Part shown: positions 17,835 to 25,986 of the stretch, in pieces
Layout: each line of letters opens with the position of its first letter
How positions within the stretch are numbered: position 1 is the stretch's first letter
Assembly: GCF_001305575.3 (NCBI RefSeq)
Contig: NZ_CP012373.2
Span: forward strand, 2,862,261-2,926,260
DNA: 64,000 bases
Direction of reading: 5' to 3'
Source: Beggiatoa leptomitoformis
GTDB lineage: Bacteria > Pseudomonadota > Gammaproteobacteria > Beggiatoales > Beggiatoaceae
Made by a program: the position numbers and the translations under genes
The notes under the pieces: model-generated
Told to the model about the DNA's origin: nothing
Databases searched by the model: none
The model's input: only the letters and a program-made list of their open reading frames with translations

Positions 17835-18965
17835 ATGCAAGCACTTACTGAACGTCTTACCGCAACCCTTTTCCAACCTTTTTCTTTTGGTGGTCAACAG
17901 TTACCTAATCGTCTGGTCATGGCACCCATGACTCGCAATCATTCACCTGATGGTATTCCGACAGAAGAAGTTGCGACCTACTATCGGCGACGCGCAGAAG
18001 GCGGTATTGGTTTAATTATTACCGAAGGTACTTATATTAATCATCCTTCTGCCAATGGTTATCCCAATGTACCCGCTTTTTATGGTGAAAAAGCCCTTGC
18101 AGGTTGGAAACACGTTGTTGATGAAGTTCATGCGGCAGGCGGAAAAATTATTCCTCAACTTTGGCATGTTGGATTAATTCGTCGCCCCGGTACAGAACCA
18201 GACCCCAGTATTCCTGGGGTAGGTCCTATGGAAATTCAAGAAGAGGGTAAAGTCGTTGTTCGTGCCATGACTCAAGCGGATATAAACGCTATTATTGAAG
18301 CCTTTGCCCAAGCTGCAAAAGATGCTGAACGGATTGGTTTTGACGGCATAGAACTACACGGTGCGCATGAATACTTATTAGATAACTTTCTTTGGGAAGG
18401 TACAAACCAGCGCGAAGATAAATATGGCGGTTCAATTGAAAACCGTGTTCGTTTTCCTGTTGAAATTGTCAAAGCGGTGCGCGCGGTTGTCAGCAAAGAC
18501 TTTCCTATTGTCTTCCGTTTCTCCCAGTGGAAACAACGCGACTATGCTGCTCGCTTAGCCAATACACCAGATGAATTAAAACGAATTTTACAACCGCTAG
18601 CGGATGCGGGTGTTGATGTGTTTCATGCCAGCACGCGCCGTTTTTGGGAAGCAGAATTTGCCGATTCTCCTGACAATCTTGCTACATGGACACATCGATT
18701 AACGAATAAACCCGTGATTACCGTTGGTAGTGTCGGTTTAGATAAAGCCTTTTCATTAGAACAATTTCAAGGTCGGGATTACCCAAGTATTCAATTTGAA
18801 CAACTTAGAACTTTGGCAGACCAGCTAGAACAAAATAAATTTGATTTAGTCGCTGTCGGACGGGCATTACTTTCAGAACCAGAATGGGCGAATAAAGTAC
18901 GCTCAGGGCATTATGAAACGATTAAAAATTTCAGTCATGAAGCCCTTACAACACTGGTGGTTTAG
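17835..18965 (+). CDS. Old yellow enzyme family NADH:flavin oxidoreductase
   Basis: 376 residues of the OYE fold, an FMN-dependent TIM barrel that reduces activated alkenes such as enones and nitro-olefins with NAD(P)H. Diagnostic blocks are 'LPNRLVMAPMTRNHSPDG', 'YYRRRAEGGIGLIITEG', 'IPQLWHVG', 'FDGIELHGAHEYLLDNFLW' and 'REDKYGGSIENRVRF', with the FMN phosphate site near 'VAVGRALLSEPEW'. The usual active-site His/Asn pair appears as the HGAHEYL motif. The physiological substrate is not predictable. The protein has no signal peptide and should be cytoplasmic. AAGGA precedes the ATG. An ArsR-type regulator follows about 220 bases downstream on the same strand and may or may not control it. Confidence 0.93.
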   Translation: MQALTERLTATLFQPFSFGGQQLPNRLVMAPMTRNHSPDGIPTEEVATYYRRRAEGGIGLIITEGTYINHPSANGYPNVPAFYGEKALAGWKHVVDEVHAAGGKIIPQLWHVGLIRRPGTEPDPSIPGVGPMEIQEEGKVVVRAMTQADINAIIEAFAQAAKDAERIGFDGIELHGAHEYLLDNFLWEGTNQREDKYGGSIENRVRFPVEIVKAVRAVVSKDFPIVFRFSQWKQRDYAARLANTPDELKRILQPLADAGVDVFHASTRRFWEAEFADSPDNLATWTHRLTNKPVITVGSVGLDKAFSLEQFQGRDYPSIQFEQLRTLADQLEQNKFDLVAVGRALLSEPEWANKVRSGHYETIKNFSHEALTTLVV

Positions 18966-19185
18966 ACATAACACGGTAAAATGGCGGTGATGAACCCCCC
19001 GTGAACTTGATGCTGTCGCGCTAAACAAGGAAGGGATATTTTTGCGCCCTGCTTTGTTTGGCGTAATTGATGTTGGTTGCTATTTAATTTTAATTATTAA
19101 ATCTAACGTTTTCAGCATAATGGCTGAAGTATAAAGAAATGGCTTATAAATTGCGGTAGTTGTGCAAAACTGAGGTATGTAGCAC

Positions 19186-19494
19186 GTGAGTAATGAATTG
19201 GATATTGATGGCATTATCAAAGCACTGTCTAACCCTGTGCGCCGTGAGATATTGACATGGTTAAAAGAACCTGAAAAACACTTTCAATCACAAGAGCATA
19301 CATTAGAAAATGGCGTATGTGTTGGACGTATTTATGAACGTGCAGGATTATCGCAATCTACCATTTCTGCTTATCTTGCCATTTTACAACGTGCGGGTTT
19401 AGTGACTTCTCAACGGGTTGGACAATGGGTTTTTTATAAACGTAATGAATCGGTGATATTAGCTTTTTTAGAATATCTGAAAAATGAATTGTAA
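19186..19494 (+). CDS. ArsR-type winged-helix regulator
   Basis: 102 residues, opening 'IIKALSNPVRREILTWLKEP', the hallmark first helices of ArsR repressors. The recognition helix is 'RAGLSQSTISAYLAILQRAG' and the wing is 'VTSQRVGQWVFYKRNE'. An inserted loop carries a single Cys (NGVCVGRIYE) but no CxC metal site, so metal sensing is unlikely; many such proteins sense small organic inducers or redox state. Translation starts at GTG (19186-19188) with GAGG 10 nt upstream; the nearby ATG is out of frame. Being next to an OYE-type reductase, it may regulate electrophile detoxification, which is an inference from position only. Confidence 0.85.
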   Translation: MSNELDIDGIIKALSNPVRREILTWLKEPEKHFQSQEHTLENGVCVGRIYERAGLSQSTISAYLAILQRAGLVTSQRVGQWVFYKRNESVILAFLEYLKNEL

Positions 19495-19540
19495 ATAGAT
19501 TTATTCATTTCTACCCTTCTTCACAAACTGAAGAGAGGCA

Positions 19541-19633
19541 CTGAGTTGTCCTCACTGTGAAGCTACATACATCATGAAATACGAAAAGCTATAACTGTCG
19601 CGAATGTGGACAAGGATTTATGGAACTGGCTAA
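19541..19633 (+). pseudogene. Remnant of a zinc-ribbon transposase N-terminus
   Basis: Codons from 19547 read CPHCEATYIMKYEKL and then stop. Shifting frame inside the same stretch gives YNCRECGQGFMEL. Together these form the CxxC...CxxC zinc ribbon that begins IS1/InsA-like transposases. No catalytic part follows, so this is a short, frameshifted relic. It lies in the 290-base gap between the ArsR-type gene and the LysR-type gene, where nothing else is visible. Short length limits certainty. Confidence 0.45.
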
Positions 19634-19785
19634 TTTTAAAACAGTGTGTCTGTTGTTTAATAAGGAAAACCTTACTTTTCTTCAAGAAGATAGAAAGTCA
19701 CGTCATTACCCTGTTTTTATGTCATTTTTCATTATAATTCCACCGAACCCGTTATGTACTCGGCTATAAGGTTTAATACAGTGAT

Positions 19786-20679
19786 TTACCCCCGATATCG
19801 CAACGCCTCCACTACCAATTTAAATACGGGTAACGATTGTTGACGGCTGGGATAATATAAATGATAGCCAGAAAATGGCTGACACCAATTTTCAAGCACT
19901 GACACCAAATGACCTGCCGTGATATGTTCTTTAACCATATCTTCTGGCAAGTACGCCAAGCCAAAACCAGCTAATGCTGCTCGCAAAATGGGCAGACCGC
20001 TGTTAAAAATTAATTGCCCCTCCACATGCACCTTTACCTCATGCCCATCTTGTGAAAATTCCCATGTCAACAATTCGCCGTAAGTGGGTAAGCGCAAATT
20101 AATACCAATATGCTCGGTTAAATCCTGTGGTACTTGGGGCAAACTATGTGAGGCAAAATAATGGGGCGAACCGACCACGCTCATGCGCCAATCTGGTCCA
20201 ATACGCACCGCAATCATATCTTTTTCTACTTGATCACCAATTCGTATCCCAGCATCACAACGCTGAGCAACAATATCAATCATGCCATAATCAATAATGA
20301 CTTCGACCTTGATATCAGGATACTCATGCAATAACGGCTCTAACTTAGGCCAAAGTATTGTATCAGCGGCATGACCTGCCGTATTAATGCAAATATTGCC
20401 TGCGGGTTTATCCCGATAGGCACTCAACGCAGCTAATTCCGCTTCAATTTCCTTCATTCGCGGTGCCACCGTTTGTAACAAATGTTCGCCTGCTCTAGTT
20501 GGCGAAACACTACGAGTAGTGCGTGTCAGCAAACGCACACCTAAACGGTTTTCTAAATTACGTAAGGTATGGCTTAATGCCGACTGTGACACGCCCAATT
20601 GTGCAGCGGCACGGGTAAAACTGCCTGCACGAGCAATGGTTAAAAAGGCAATCAAATCGTCAAAACGCTCTCGTGACAT
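19786..20679 (-). CDS. LysR family transcriptional regulator
   Basis: 297 residues, the standard LTTR length. The N-terminal winged helix reads 'LIAFLTIARAGSFTRAAAQLGVSQSALSHTLRNLE' split over the usual two helices, followed by 'RLGVRLLTRTTRSVSPTRAG'. A LysR substrate domain runs from about 90 to 295, with 'GNICINTAGHAADTILWPKL' opening the first lobe, a close match to the CrgA/YafC-like subgroup. It is divergent from a DMT-family transporter and an alcohol dehydrogenase, which are the likely targets. A TTATGA-N7-TCATAA motif lies immediately upstream of its start, the classic T-N11-A position for autoregulation. The inducer is unknown. Confidence 0.93.
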   Translation of the reverse strand: MSRERFDDLIAFLTIARAGSFTRAAAQLGVSQSALSHTLRNLENRLGVRLLTRTTRSVSPTRAGEHLLQTVAPRMKEIEAELAALSAYRDKPAGNICINTAGHAADTILWPKLEPLLHEYPDIKVEVIIDYGMIDIVAQRCDAGIRIGDQVEKDMIAVRIGPDWRMSVVGSPHYFASHSLPQVPQDLTEHIGINLRLPTYGELLTWEFSQDGHEVKVHVEGQLIFNSGLPILRAALAGFGLAYLPEDMVKEHITAGHLVSVLENWCQPFSGYHLYYPSRQQSLPVFKLVVEALRYRG

Positions 20680-20698
20680 TTATGAATTATTCTCATAA
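20680..20698. promoter_or_regulatory. Candidate LysR-type operator
   Basis: TTATGA (20680-20685), 7 nt, TCATAA (20693-20698) is a perfect dyad that satisfies the T-N11-A rule of LysR-type recognition. It touches the start of the LysR gene and lies about 80 bases from the divergent transporter, where it could control both. Evidence is symmetry and position only. Confidence 0.45.
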
Positions 20699-20781
20699 GT
20701 CTATGCAGATTATCCTATCTTATCATTAACACACTCAAGCATTAGAATAATCTCGTTATGATTACTGAGGAGATGAAACCC

Positions 20782-21723
20782 ATGCGTAACCCCATAGGCA
20801 AACCGTTGCCTACCACTGCACCTCATTTAGCAGAGACACAGCAGCCATGGCGTGGTATCTCTCTGCTGTTAGCGGCCGTTTTGTTGTTGGCTTGCATGGA
20901 TGCGACAACTAAGTTTCTTACCACTCAGTATGATGTCCCAATGATTGCTGCCATGCGCTATATCGTACATTGTTCACTCATGATTATCATACTAGCCCCC
21001 AGTCAAGGCAAACGCTTGATAAAAACCCAACGTACAGGCTGGGTTATAGTACGCGGTGCTTCCTTAGTAATCGCTACGCTCTTTATCGGGCTTGCCCTAC
21101 AACGGATGCCGATTGCAGAAACTACAAGCATTATCTTTTTATCACCATTGATAGTCGTGTTACTTGCCCGCCCACTATTGGGTGAACATATTGGTGCATT
21201 AGGTTGGGTAGCTGTCATTATGGGATTAATCGGCACATTACTGATTGTGCGCCCTACCAGTGGTTTAGACACATTAGGTGTCATCTATGCACTGGGCGCA
21301 GCTGTGGCAACCGTTGTGTACCAACTATTATCGCGGATGCTTGCTAGCAGTGAGCATACCATCAGCTTGTTATTTTACGCGGCGTTAATTGGCGCGTTTA
21401 GCTTTGGCTTATCATTGCCGTGGTTTTGGCAGGGCATTCAACCAAGTTGGCAAGATTACCTGCTGTTTATCAGCATTGGTATTTATGGTGGTTTAGGACA
21501 TTTTTTGTTTACCGCCGCATACCAGCACGCGCCTGCCTCGGTACTCGCACCCATGAATTATGTACAACTTTTGTGGGCAGGGTTACTTGGCTGGTTAGTG
21601 TTTCAACATATACCAGATCAACTCAGTCTGTTGGGTATGACAGTTGTGGCAGCTTCTGGCGTATTGGTCGTGCTGAAATCTCGCTTACCCCGCTTACAAA
21701 CTGCGTCAACTGATCTGGCGTAA
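20782..21723 (+). CDS. EamA/DMT family transporter
   Basis: Ten hydrophobic helices in two EamA repeats (313 residues from ATG 20782). The first repeat begins 'ISLLLAAVLLLACMDATTKFL' across two segments; the second starts near 'LGVIYALGAAVATVVYQLLSRML'. Family members export or import small metabolites such as amino acids, purine precursors or SAM; the substrate here is unknown. GAGGAG at 20767-20772 fits the ATG at 20782, so two upstream in-frame ATGs (20758, 20773) seem less likely. It is divergent from the LysR regulator and 52 bases ahead of the alcohol dehydrogenase, so a regulated transporter-dehydrogenase pair is plausible. Confidence 0.9.
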   Translation: MRNPIGKPLPTTAPHLAETQQPWRGISLLLAAVLLLACMDATTKFLTTQYDVPMIAAMRYIVHCSLMIIILAPSQGKRLIKTQRTGWVIVRGASLVIATLFIGLALQRMPIAETTSIIFLSPLIVVLLARPLLGEHIGALGWVAVIMGLIGTLLIVRPTSGLDTLGVIYALGAAVATVVYQLLSRMLASSEHTISLLFYAALIGAFSFGLSLPWFWQGIQPSWQDYLLFISIGIYGGLGHFLFTAAYQHAPASVLAPMNYVQLLWAGLLGWLVFQHIPDQLSLLGMTVVAASGVLVVLKSRLPRLQTASTDLA

Positions 21724-21775
21724 TGAACATAAGCAAAACGGCTTCCTATCAAAATCAATCACTGGAAAACCTCTT

Positions 21776-22831
21776 ATGACTATGAATATACTTGGTTATG
21801 CAACCCATTCACCAACGGATAACTTAGCCCCTTACCATTTTGAACGGCGTGAACCACGTGCAGACGATGTGGTAATTGAAATTTTATATTGTGGCGTATG
21901 TCACTCAGATTTACATCAAGCCCACAACGACTGGCATAACAGCAATTATCCCTTAGTGCCGGGACATGAAATTGTAGGGCGTGTGACGGAAGTTGGCGCG
22001 GCTGTGACCCGTTTTAAAGTCGGTGATTTAGCCGCTGTTGGCTGCATGGTTGATTCCTGCCAACACTGTGAACCTTGTGAACATGGTGAAGAACAGTATT
22101 GCGTTGAGTTTCCAACCCTCACCTACAACTCAGTTAACCGTCATGATCAGATGCCAACCTATGGCGGCTATTCAGAAAAAATCGTTGTTACTGAAAAATT
22201 CACATTAAAAGTGCCAGAAAACCTTGAGTTAGCAGGTACAGCACCACTGCTGTGCGCAGGCATTACTACTTGGTCGCCGTTGCGACACTGGAAGGTAGGC
22301 AAAGGCAGCCGTGTGGCGGTGGTTGGTTTGGGCGGCTTAGGGCATATGGCGTTGAAATTAGCCAAAGCGTTAGGAGCAGAAGTAACTTTATTTACCCGTT
22401 CTGAGGGTAAAGAAGCAGATGCACGTCGCTTAGGTGCAGATAATATAGTCTTATCTAGCGATGAAACACAAATGGCAGCAGTACAAGGCCATTTTGATTT
22501 CATTCTTGATACTGTGCCATATATACATGATTTAAATCAATATATCCCAACATTAGCTATTAGTGGTACATTAGTGCTGGTTGGCTACTTAGGACCTTTA
22601 GAGCCAATGTTAAATACTGCACCGATGGTATTAGGTCGTAAATCGATTGCAGGTTCACTCATTGGTGGTATTGCTGAAACACAAGAATTATTAGACTTTT
22701 GTGCTGAACACAATATTACGTCAGACGTTGAAGTGATTAAGATTCAAGAGATTAATACCGCTTATCAACGCATGTTAAAAAGTGATGTCAAATACCGCTT
22801 TGTGATCGATATGAAATCGTTGAAGGCATAA
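21776..22831 (+). CDS. Zinc-dependent NAD(P) alcohol dehydrogenase (YahK/CAD-like)
   Basis: 351 residues of the medium-chain dehydrogenase family. Catalytic zinc ligands appear in 'CGVCHSDLH' and 'PGHEIVG'. The structural zinc site is the four-cysteine lobe 'CQHCEPCEHGEEQYC'. The nucleotide-binding segment 'VVGLGGLGHMALKLAKALGA' is the Rossmann glycine motif. The layout matches cinnamyl-alcohol or YahK-type aldehyde reductases, which prefer NADPH and reduce a broad range of aldehydes. The protein is cytoplasmic. ATGs at 21776 and 21782 are both possible; neither has a good ribosome site, which suggests coupling to the upstream transporter. Regulation by the LysR protein is an inference. Confidence 0.93.
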   Translation: MTMNILGYATHSPTDNLAPYHFERREPRADDVVIEILYCGVCHSDLHQAHNDWHNSNYPLVPGHEIVGRVTEVGAAVTRFKVGDLAAVGCMVDSCQHCEPCEHGEEQYCVEFPTLTYNSVNRHDQMPTYGGYSEKIVVTEKFTLKVPENLELAGTAPLLCAGITTWSPLRHWKVGKGSRVAVVGLGGLGHMALKLAKALGAEVTLFTRSEGKEADARRLGADNIVLSSDETQMAAVQGHFDFILDTVPYIHDLNQYIPTLAISGTLVLVGYLGPLEPMLNTAPMVLGRKSIAGSLIGGIAETQELLDFCAEHNITSDVEVIKIQEINTAYQRMLKSDVKYRFVIDMKSLKA

Positions 22832-23041
22832 GATGATAAGTAATTTATTTGCCGATTTATTGGTTAAATAAAATATGAATCCCCTAAAGGAGACTCAAGA
22901 AGCAATTTATCTTAAAGTCTCCCTCAGCGAATTTAGTGGCAATGAATGTGCCGCTGAAATCTAGGAAGGTTTGCAAAAAACGGATTATATTTATTTTAGC
23001 GGTCAAATAAAGCGGTAATCTGCTGTTATATCATATAGGTA

Positions 23042-23800
23042 TCACGGGATTTTATAAAAATCCTGTGTTACTAGGTCAACCCCACATTCTAGCGTTTCAA
23101 TCCACGCTAAAAATTGTGCAATCATTTCTTTTCCTTTAAAAGACCGCCCATGTTGTGGAACAATCCATTCAATATCTAATTCTTTGATCATGTTAACCCA
23201 ATAGCGACAAACTTTGTTGCTTGACATATACCGTTGATGAAACGGTTTCATGTATTTAATGTGCGCCTCAAAGTCGTCAACTGGCTGGTCTTCTTTTGAA
23301 TGCACCATTGACGCGCCTAAGTCACCAGAAAATAATATCTTACTCAGTGGGTCGTAAAATTGAAAATTACCTTCTGAGTGTAAGAAATGTGCGGGAATTG
23401 CTTTTAGAATGGTATTACCTAAGTAAATATCCATACCTTTATCAGGAATGCCAATAATTCGATCTTTTGACTTTCCTGGAGGGGCAAAATGCGGAATAAA
23501 TCGTTCCCATATACCGGGGACAATAACTTTACATTCACTCCCAACTAACCATTTATTCAAAGAAGAAATAATATCGGGGTCTTGATGTGAACCGATAACA
23601 TACTCTAAATTTTTAGTAAAAACATACTTATACGACTTCATAAATAAATCGTTATAAATTAAATCTCCTCCCGGATCGATGAGTGCAGAATGACTGCCAT
23701 TCACGATTAAAAATTGATTTGCTTGCACGCCTTCGCCTGACACTAAGTCATAAAAAGCAATGCATTTATGTGTACCATCATTGTACAATTCGACAGGCAT
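23042..23800 (-). CDS. ODP-type metallo-beta-lactamase-fold di-iron protein
   Basis: 252 residues. The complete set of di-iron ligands of the FprA/ODP lineage is visible: H72, D74 and D76 in SHQDPD, H141 in FLHSEGNF, D160 in SGDLG and H217 in PQHGR. The flavodoxin domain of FprA flavodiiron proteins is absent, so this is a stand-alone core like the oxygen-binding di-iron protein ODP, known in Treponema as an oxygen sensor for chemotaxis. The first ligand triplet is H-x-D-x-D where flavodiiron proteins have H-x-E-x-D. A cytoplasmic O2- or NO-binding or reducing role is inferred. No chemotaxis or redox partner gene is adjacent. GGAGA precedes the ATG. Confidence 0.85.
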   Translation of the reverse strand: MPVELYNDGTHKCIAFYDLVSGEGVQANQFLIVNGSHSALIDPGGDLIYNDLFMKSYKYVFTKNLEYVIGSHQDPDIISSLNKWLVGSECKVIVPGIWERFIPHFAPPGKSKDRIIGIPDKGMDIYLGNTILKAIPAHFLHSEGNFQFYDPLSKILFSGDLGASMVHSKEDQPVDDFEAHIKYMKPFHQRYMSSNKVCRYWVNMIKELDIEWIVPQHGRSFKGKEMIAQFLAWIETLECGVDLVTQDFYKIP

Positions 23801-24220
23801 TTACTTCATTCTCCTCACACAACCCATCAGGCTTTCCGCATCCTTTTACCATAAAAATCTGCAATTTTAACCTGAACTCACTAAAATTCAATTTGAAAAT
23901 ACGTTGTTTAGTTAAAAATCAAGTTAAACAGTGTATCAGTAAGTGCTTTATAACAATAGTTAGCAAGCGTGTATAAATTAACTGCTGTGATATACCCTAC
24001 GCTTAAACCTGTATGATAGATAACAGGCATGATGTACTGCAACAGGTTATTTTGTCTATCTTGTGTTTAGTTATCACGGCAAAAAACAGCCATTTTTACA
24101 GGGCTTAAGCAGATAAATCTGCGTAGAAAGCGTAAAATATGGGTTTGAATATGCTATTTAAATCTATTTTTTATTAGTCAATGGTGATTTTCTTTTCATT
24201 TGTTTATAGTTGGTACGCTT
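23801..24220. other. 420-base divergent intergenic region, no gene seen
   Basis: This gap separates the divergent di-iron protein and dacB genes. I find the ribosome site of the minus-strand gene at its left end and A/T-rich sequence that could hold two promoters, but no ORF, RNA gene or convincing operator. Confidence 0.5.
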
Positions 24221-25726
24221 ATGTTCATTTCAGTCAATTCTATTCGTACTCTCAGCAATTGGTATGCACATTTCGGTGCAGTTTGTTTATTAATTTCAAA
24301 CACTGCTTTTGCTGCCCCGACACTCACACAAACAATTGATAACGCATTAACCGCGCGATGTTTAAATAAAGAACGTACGGCAGTAAATATTGTTTCTTTA
24401 TCCACAGGGCGCACGATTTATAGTCGTAACCCACAAACGCCGTTGTTGCCTGCCTCTATTATGAAGTTAGTCACGACAGCCGCAGCATTGCATTATTTAG
24501 GTCCTGAGTATCGTTATAAAACCAAACTGTTACAAACAGGCAGACGAATTGGTGACACCCTACAAGGTGATTTAATTCTGATGGGAAGTGGCGATGCGAA
24601 ATTGGTTCATACCGATTTATGGCAAATGGCTCAACAACTTAAAGCCAGTGGATTGAATTTTATTGAGGGTAAGTTAATTGCAGATGTTTCATTATTTGAC
24701 AATTATGACCGCGCCCCAACATGGGATGTTGACCGCAGTCAGCGTCCTTTTGACGCGAAAATTGGTGCATTGTCACTCAATTTGAACACTGTTGCGGTTA
24801 ATTTACGTCCCGGTGCAAACGTGGGTGACCCATTAGTTATTTGGTTAGAACCTTCACCCGCTTACATGCGCATTGATAATCAAAGCACAACGGCAGCTAA
24901 AGGAAATGGCACCGCAGGTGTGCGACGCGTGGATGATGCGCAAGGTGGAGTGAGAATTGTGGTGACAGGTAATTTACCACAGGGGGATTACGACCGAACA
25001 GTATTGGTTAATGTTGACAATCCTAGTCGCTATACCATTGAATCATTTCGTGATTATTTGGGTAAAGCAGGTATTACAGTTCGTGGCGCGACAGAAATTG
25101 TTAATATTTCTCCCAATAATGCACGTGAAGTGTTAGAACATGAATCCCCGCCCCTTTCATTAATTATCAAAGAAATGAATACTTATTCTAGCAATTTTAT
25201 GGCAGAACAACTGGTTAAAACCATTGCGGTTGAAAAAGTGGGCAAGCCTGCAACACATTTAAATGGGCTAAAACAAGTTGCTGATTTTCTTCAAACCAGT
25301 GGCGTTAGTACGCAAGGGGTGATGTTAGCTGATGGCTCAGGTTTATCTAAACAAAATCAAATTACTGCGAAAATGATGACGGATTTATTAGTCATGATGC
25401 ACAATCGTTTTGATATAGGTCCTGATTTTATGACTTCTATGCGGGTGATGGGCGCATTTGGTTTGCATTCTAATCGGTTTAAAAACTCCCCAGCACATGC
25501 ACATGTGCGCGCAAAAACAGGCACACTAAATGGTGTAAGTACTCTCACAGGTTATGTTCCTAGCAATACGGGACGACAATTGTATGCTTTTAGCTTATTA
25601 CTCAACAATAATGGATGTGGTTATAAGGGAGCAGATGATGTGGAAGACCAAATTGTAAATGCGTTATTTCTACAAGGGGACGAATTACCCTTAGTAAGCA
25701 GTTCCCAACTACCTGTTACACAATAG
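24221..25726 (+). CDS. dacB: D-alanyl-D-alanine carboxypeptidase/endopeptidase PBP4
   Basis: 501 residues from the ATG at 24221; the frame can be extended to a TTG at 24200, but that only lengthens the signal peptide (which ends near AFA-AP, about 31). The three penicillin-binding motifs are in order: S79-I-M-K82, S323-S-N325 and K432-T-G434, with the large insert between the first two that defines class C PBP4. The enzyme removes terminal D-Ala and cuts D-Ala-mDAP crosslinks in the periplasm. Length is close to E. coli DacB. The gene is monocistronic: the next hairpin, at 25892-25925, terminates it. Confidence 0.94.
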   Translation: MFISVNSIRTLSNWYAHFGAVCLLISNTAFAAPTLTQTIDNALTARCLNKERTAVNIVSLSTGRTIYSRNPQTPLLPASIMKLVTTAAALHYLGPEYRYKTKLLQTGRRIGDTLQGDLILMGSGDAKLVHTDLWQMAQQLKASGLNFIEGKLIADVSLFDNYDRAPTWDVDRSQRPFDAKIGALSLNLNTVAVNLRPGANVGDPLVIWLEPSPAYMRIDNQSTTAAKGNGTAGVRRVDDAQGGVRIVVTGNLPQGDYDRTVLVNVDNPSRYTIESFRDYLGKAGITVRGATEIVNISPNNAREVLEHESPPLSLIIKEMNTYSSNFMAEQLVKTIAVEKVGKPATHLNGLKQVADFLQTSGVSTQGVMLADGSGLSKQNQITAKMMTDLLVMMHNRFDIGPDFMTSMRVMGAFGLHSNRFKNSPAHAHVRAKTGTLNGVSTLTGYVPSNTGRQLYAFSLLLNNNGCGYKGADDVEDQIVNALFLQGDELPLVSSSQLPVTQ

Positions 25727-25891
25727 TTATTTCTATCAGAGTATGTTATGAATCCTCACTGTTCACTGAAAAGACGATTAGCAACTGCCCGAGATAACGG
25801 TTTATTACACGATTGGGAATGGAAAGTGATTTGCTGAATACTTTTCAATGCGGATAACTCGGTAAATACTGATTCAGACAGACTCCAAATA

Positions 25892-25928
25892 AAAAACGGT
25901 GATTATTTTCATAATCACCGTTTTTATT
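25892..25928. terminator. Bidirectional intrinsic terminator after dacB
   Basis: AAAAACGGTGATTAT (25892-25906) and ATAATCACCGTTTTT (25911-25925) form a 15-bp stem that ends in T runs on either strand. It serves dacB from the left and the minus-strand Ig-like gene from the right. Confidence 0.85.
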
Positions 25929-25950
25929 CTTACCAAAAACCCTAAGTTAA

Positions 25951-25984
25951 AGACATGTCTCAATCAGAAACATGTCTATTTTTT
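25951..25984. terminator. Second hairpin next to the end of the Ig-like gene
   Basis: AGACATGT (25951-25958) and ACATGTCT (25970-25977) form an 8-bp stem followed by ATTTTTT on the plus strand. It lies just past the stop at 25987 of the minus-strand gene, giving two tandem stems between these convergent genes. Confidence 0.55.
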
Positions 25985-25986
25985 AT

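Noticed and set aside
22875-22964. 29-codon plus-strand ORF beginning MNPLKETQE in the gap after the alcohol dehydrogenase
   Set aside because: No ribosome site, no recognisable family and only 90 bases; such frames arise by chance in A/T-rich gaps.
25748-25837. 29-codon ORF (MNPHCSLKRRL...) just after dacB
   Set aside because: Weak start context and no recognised similarity. It sits before the dacB terminator and is probably untranslated 3' sequence.
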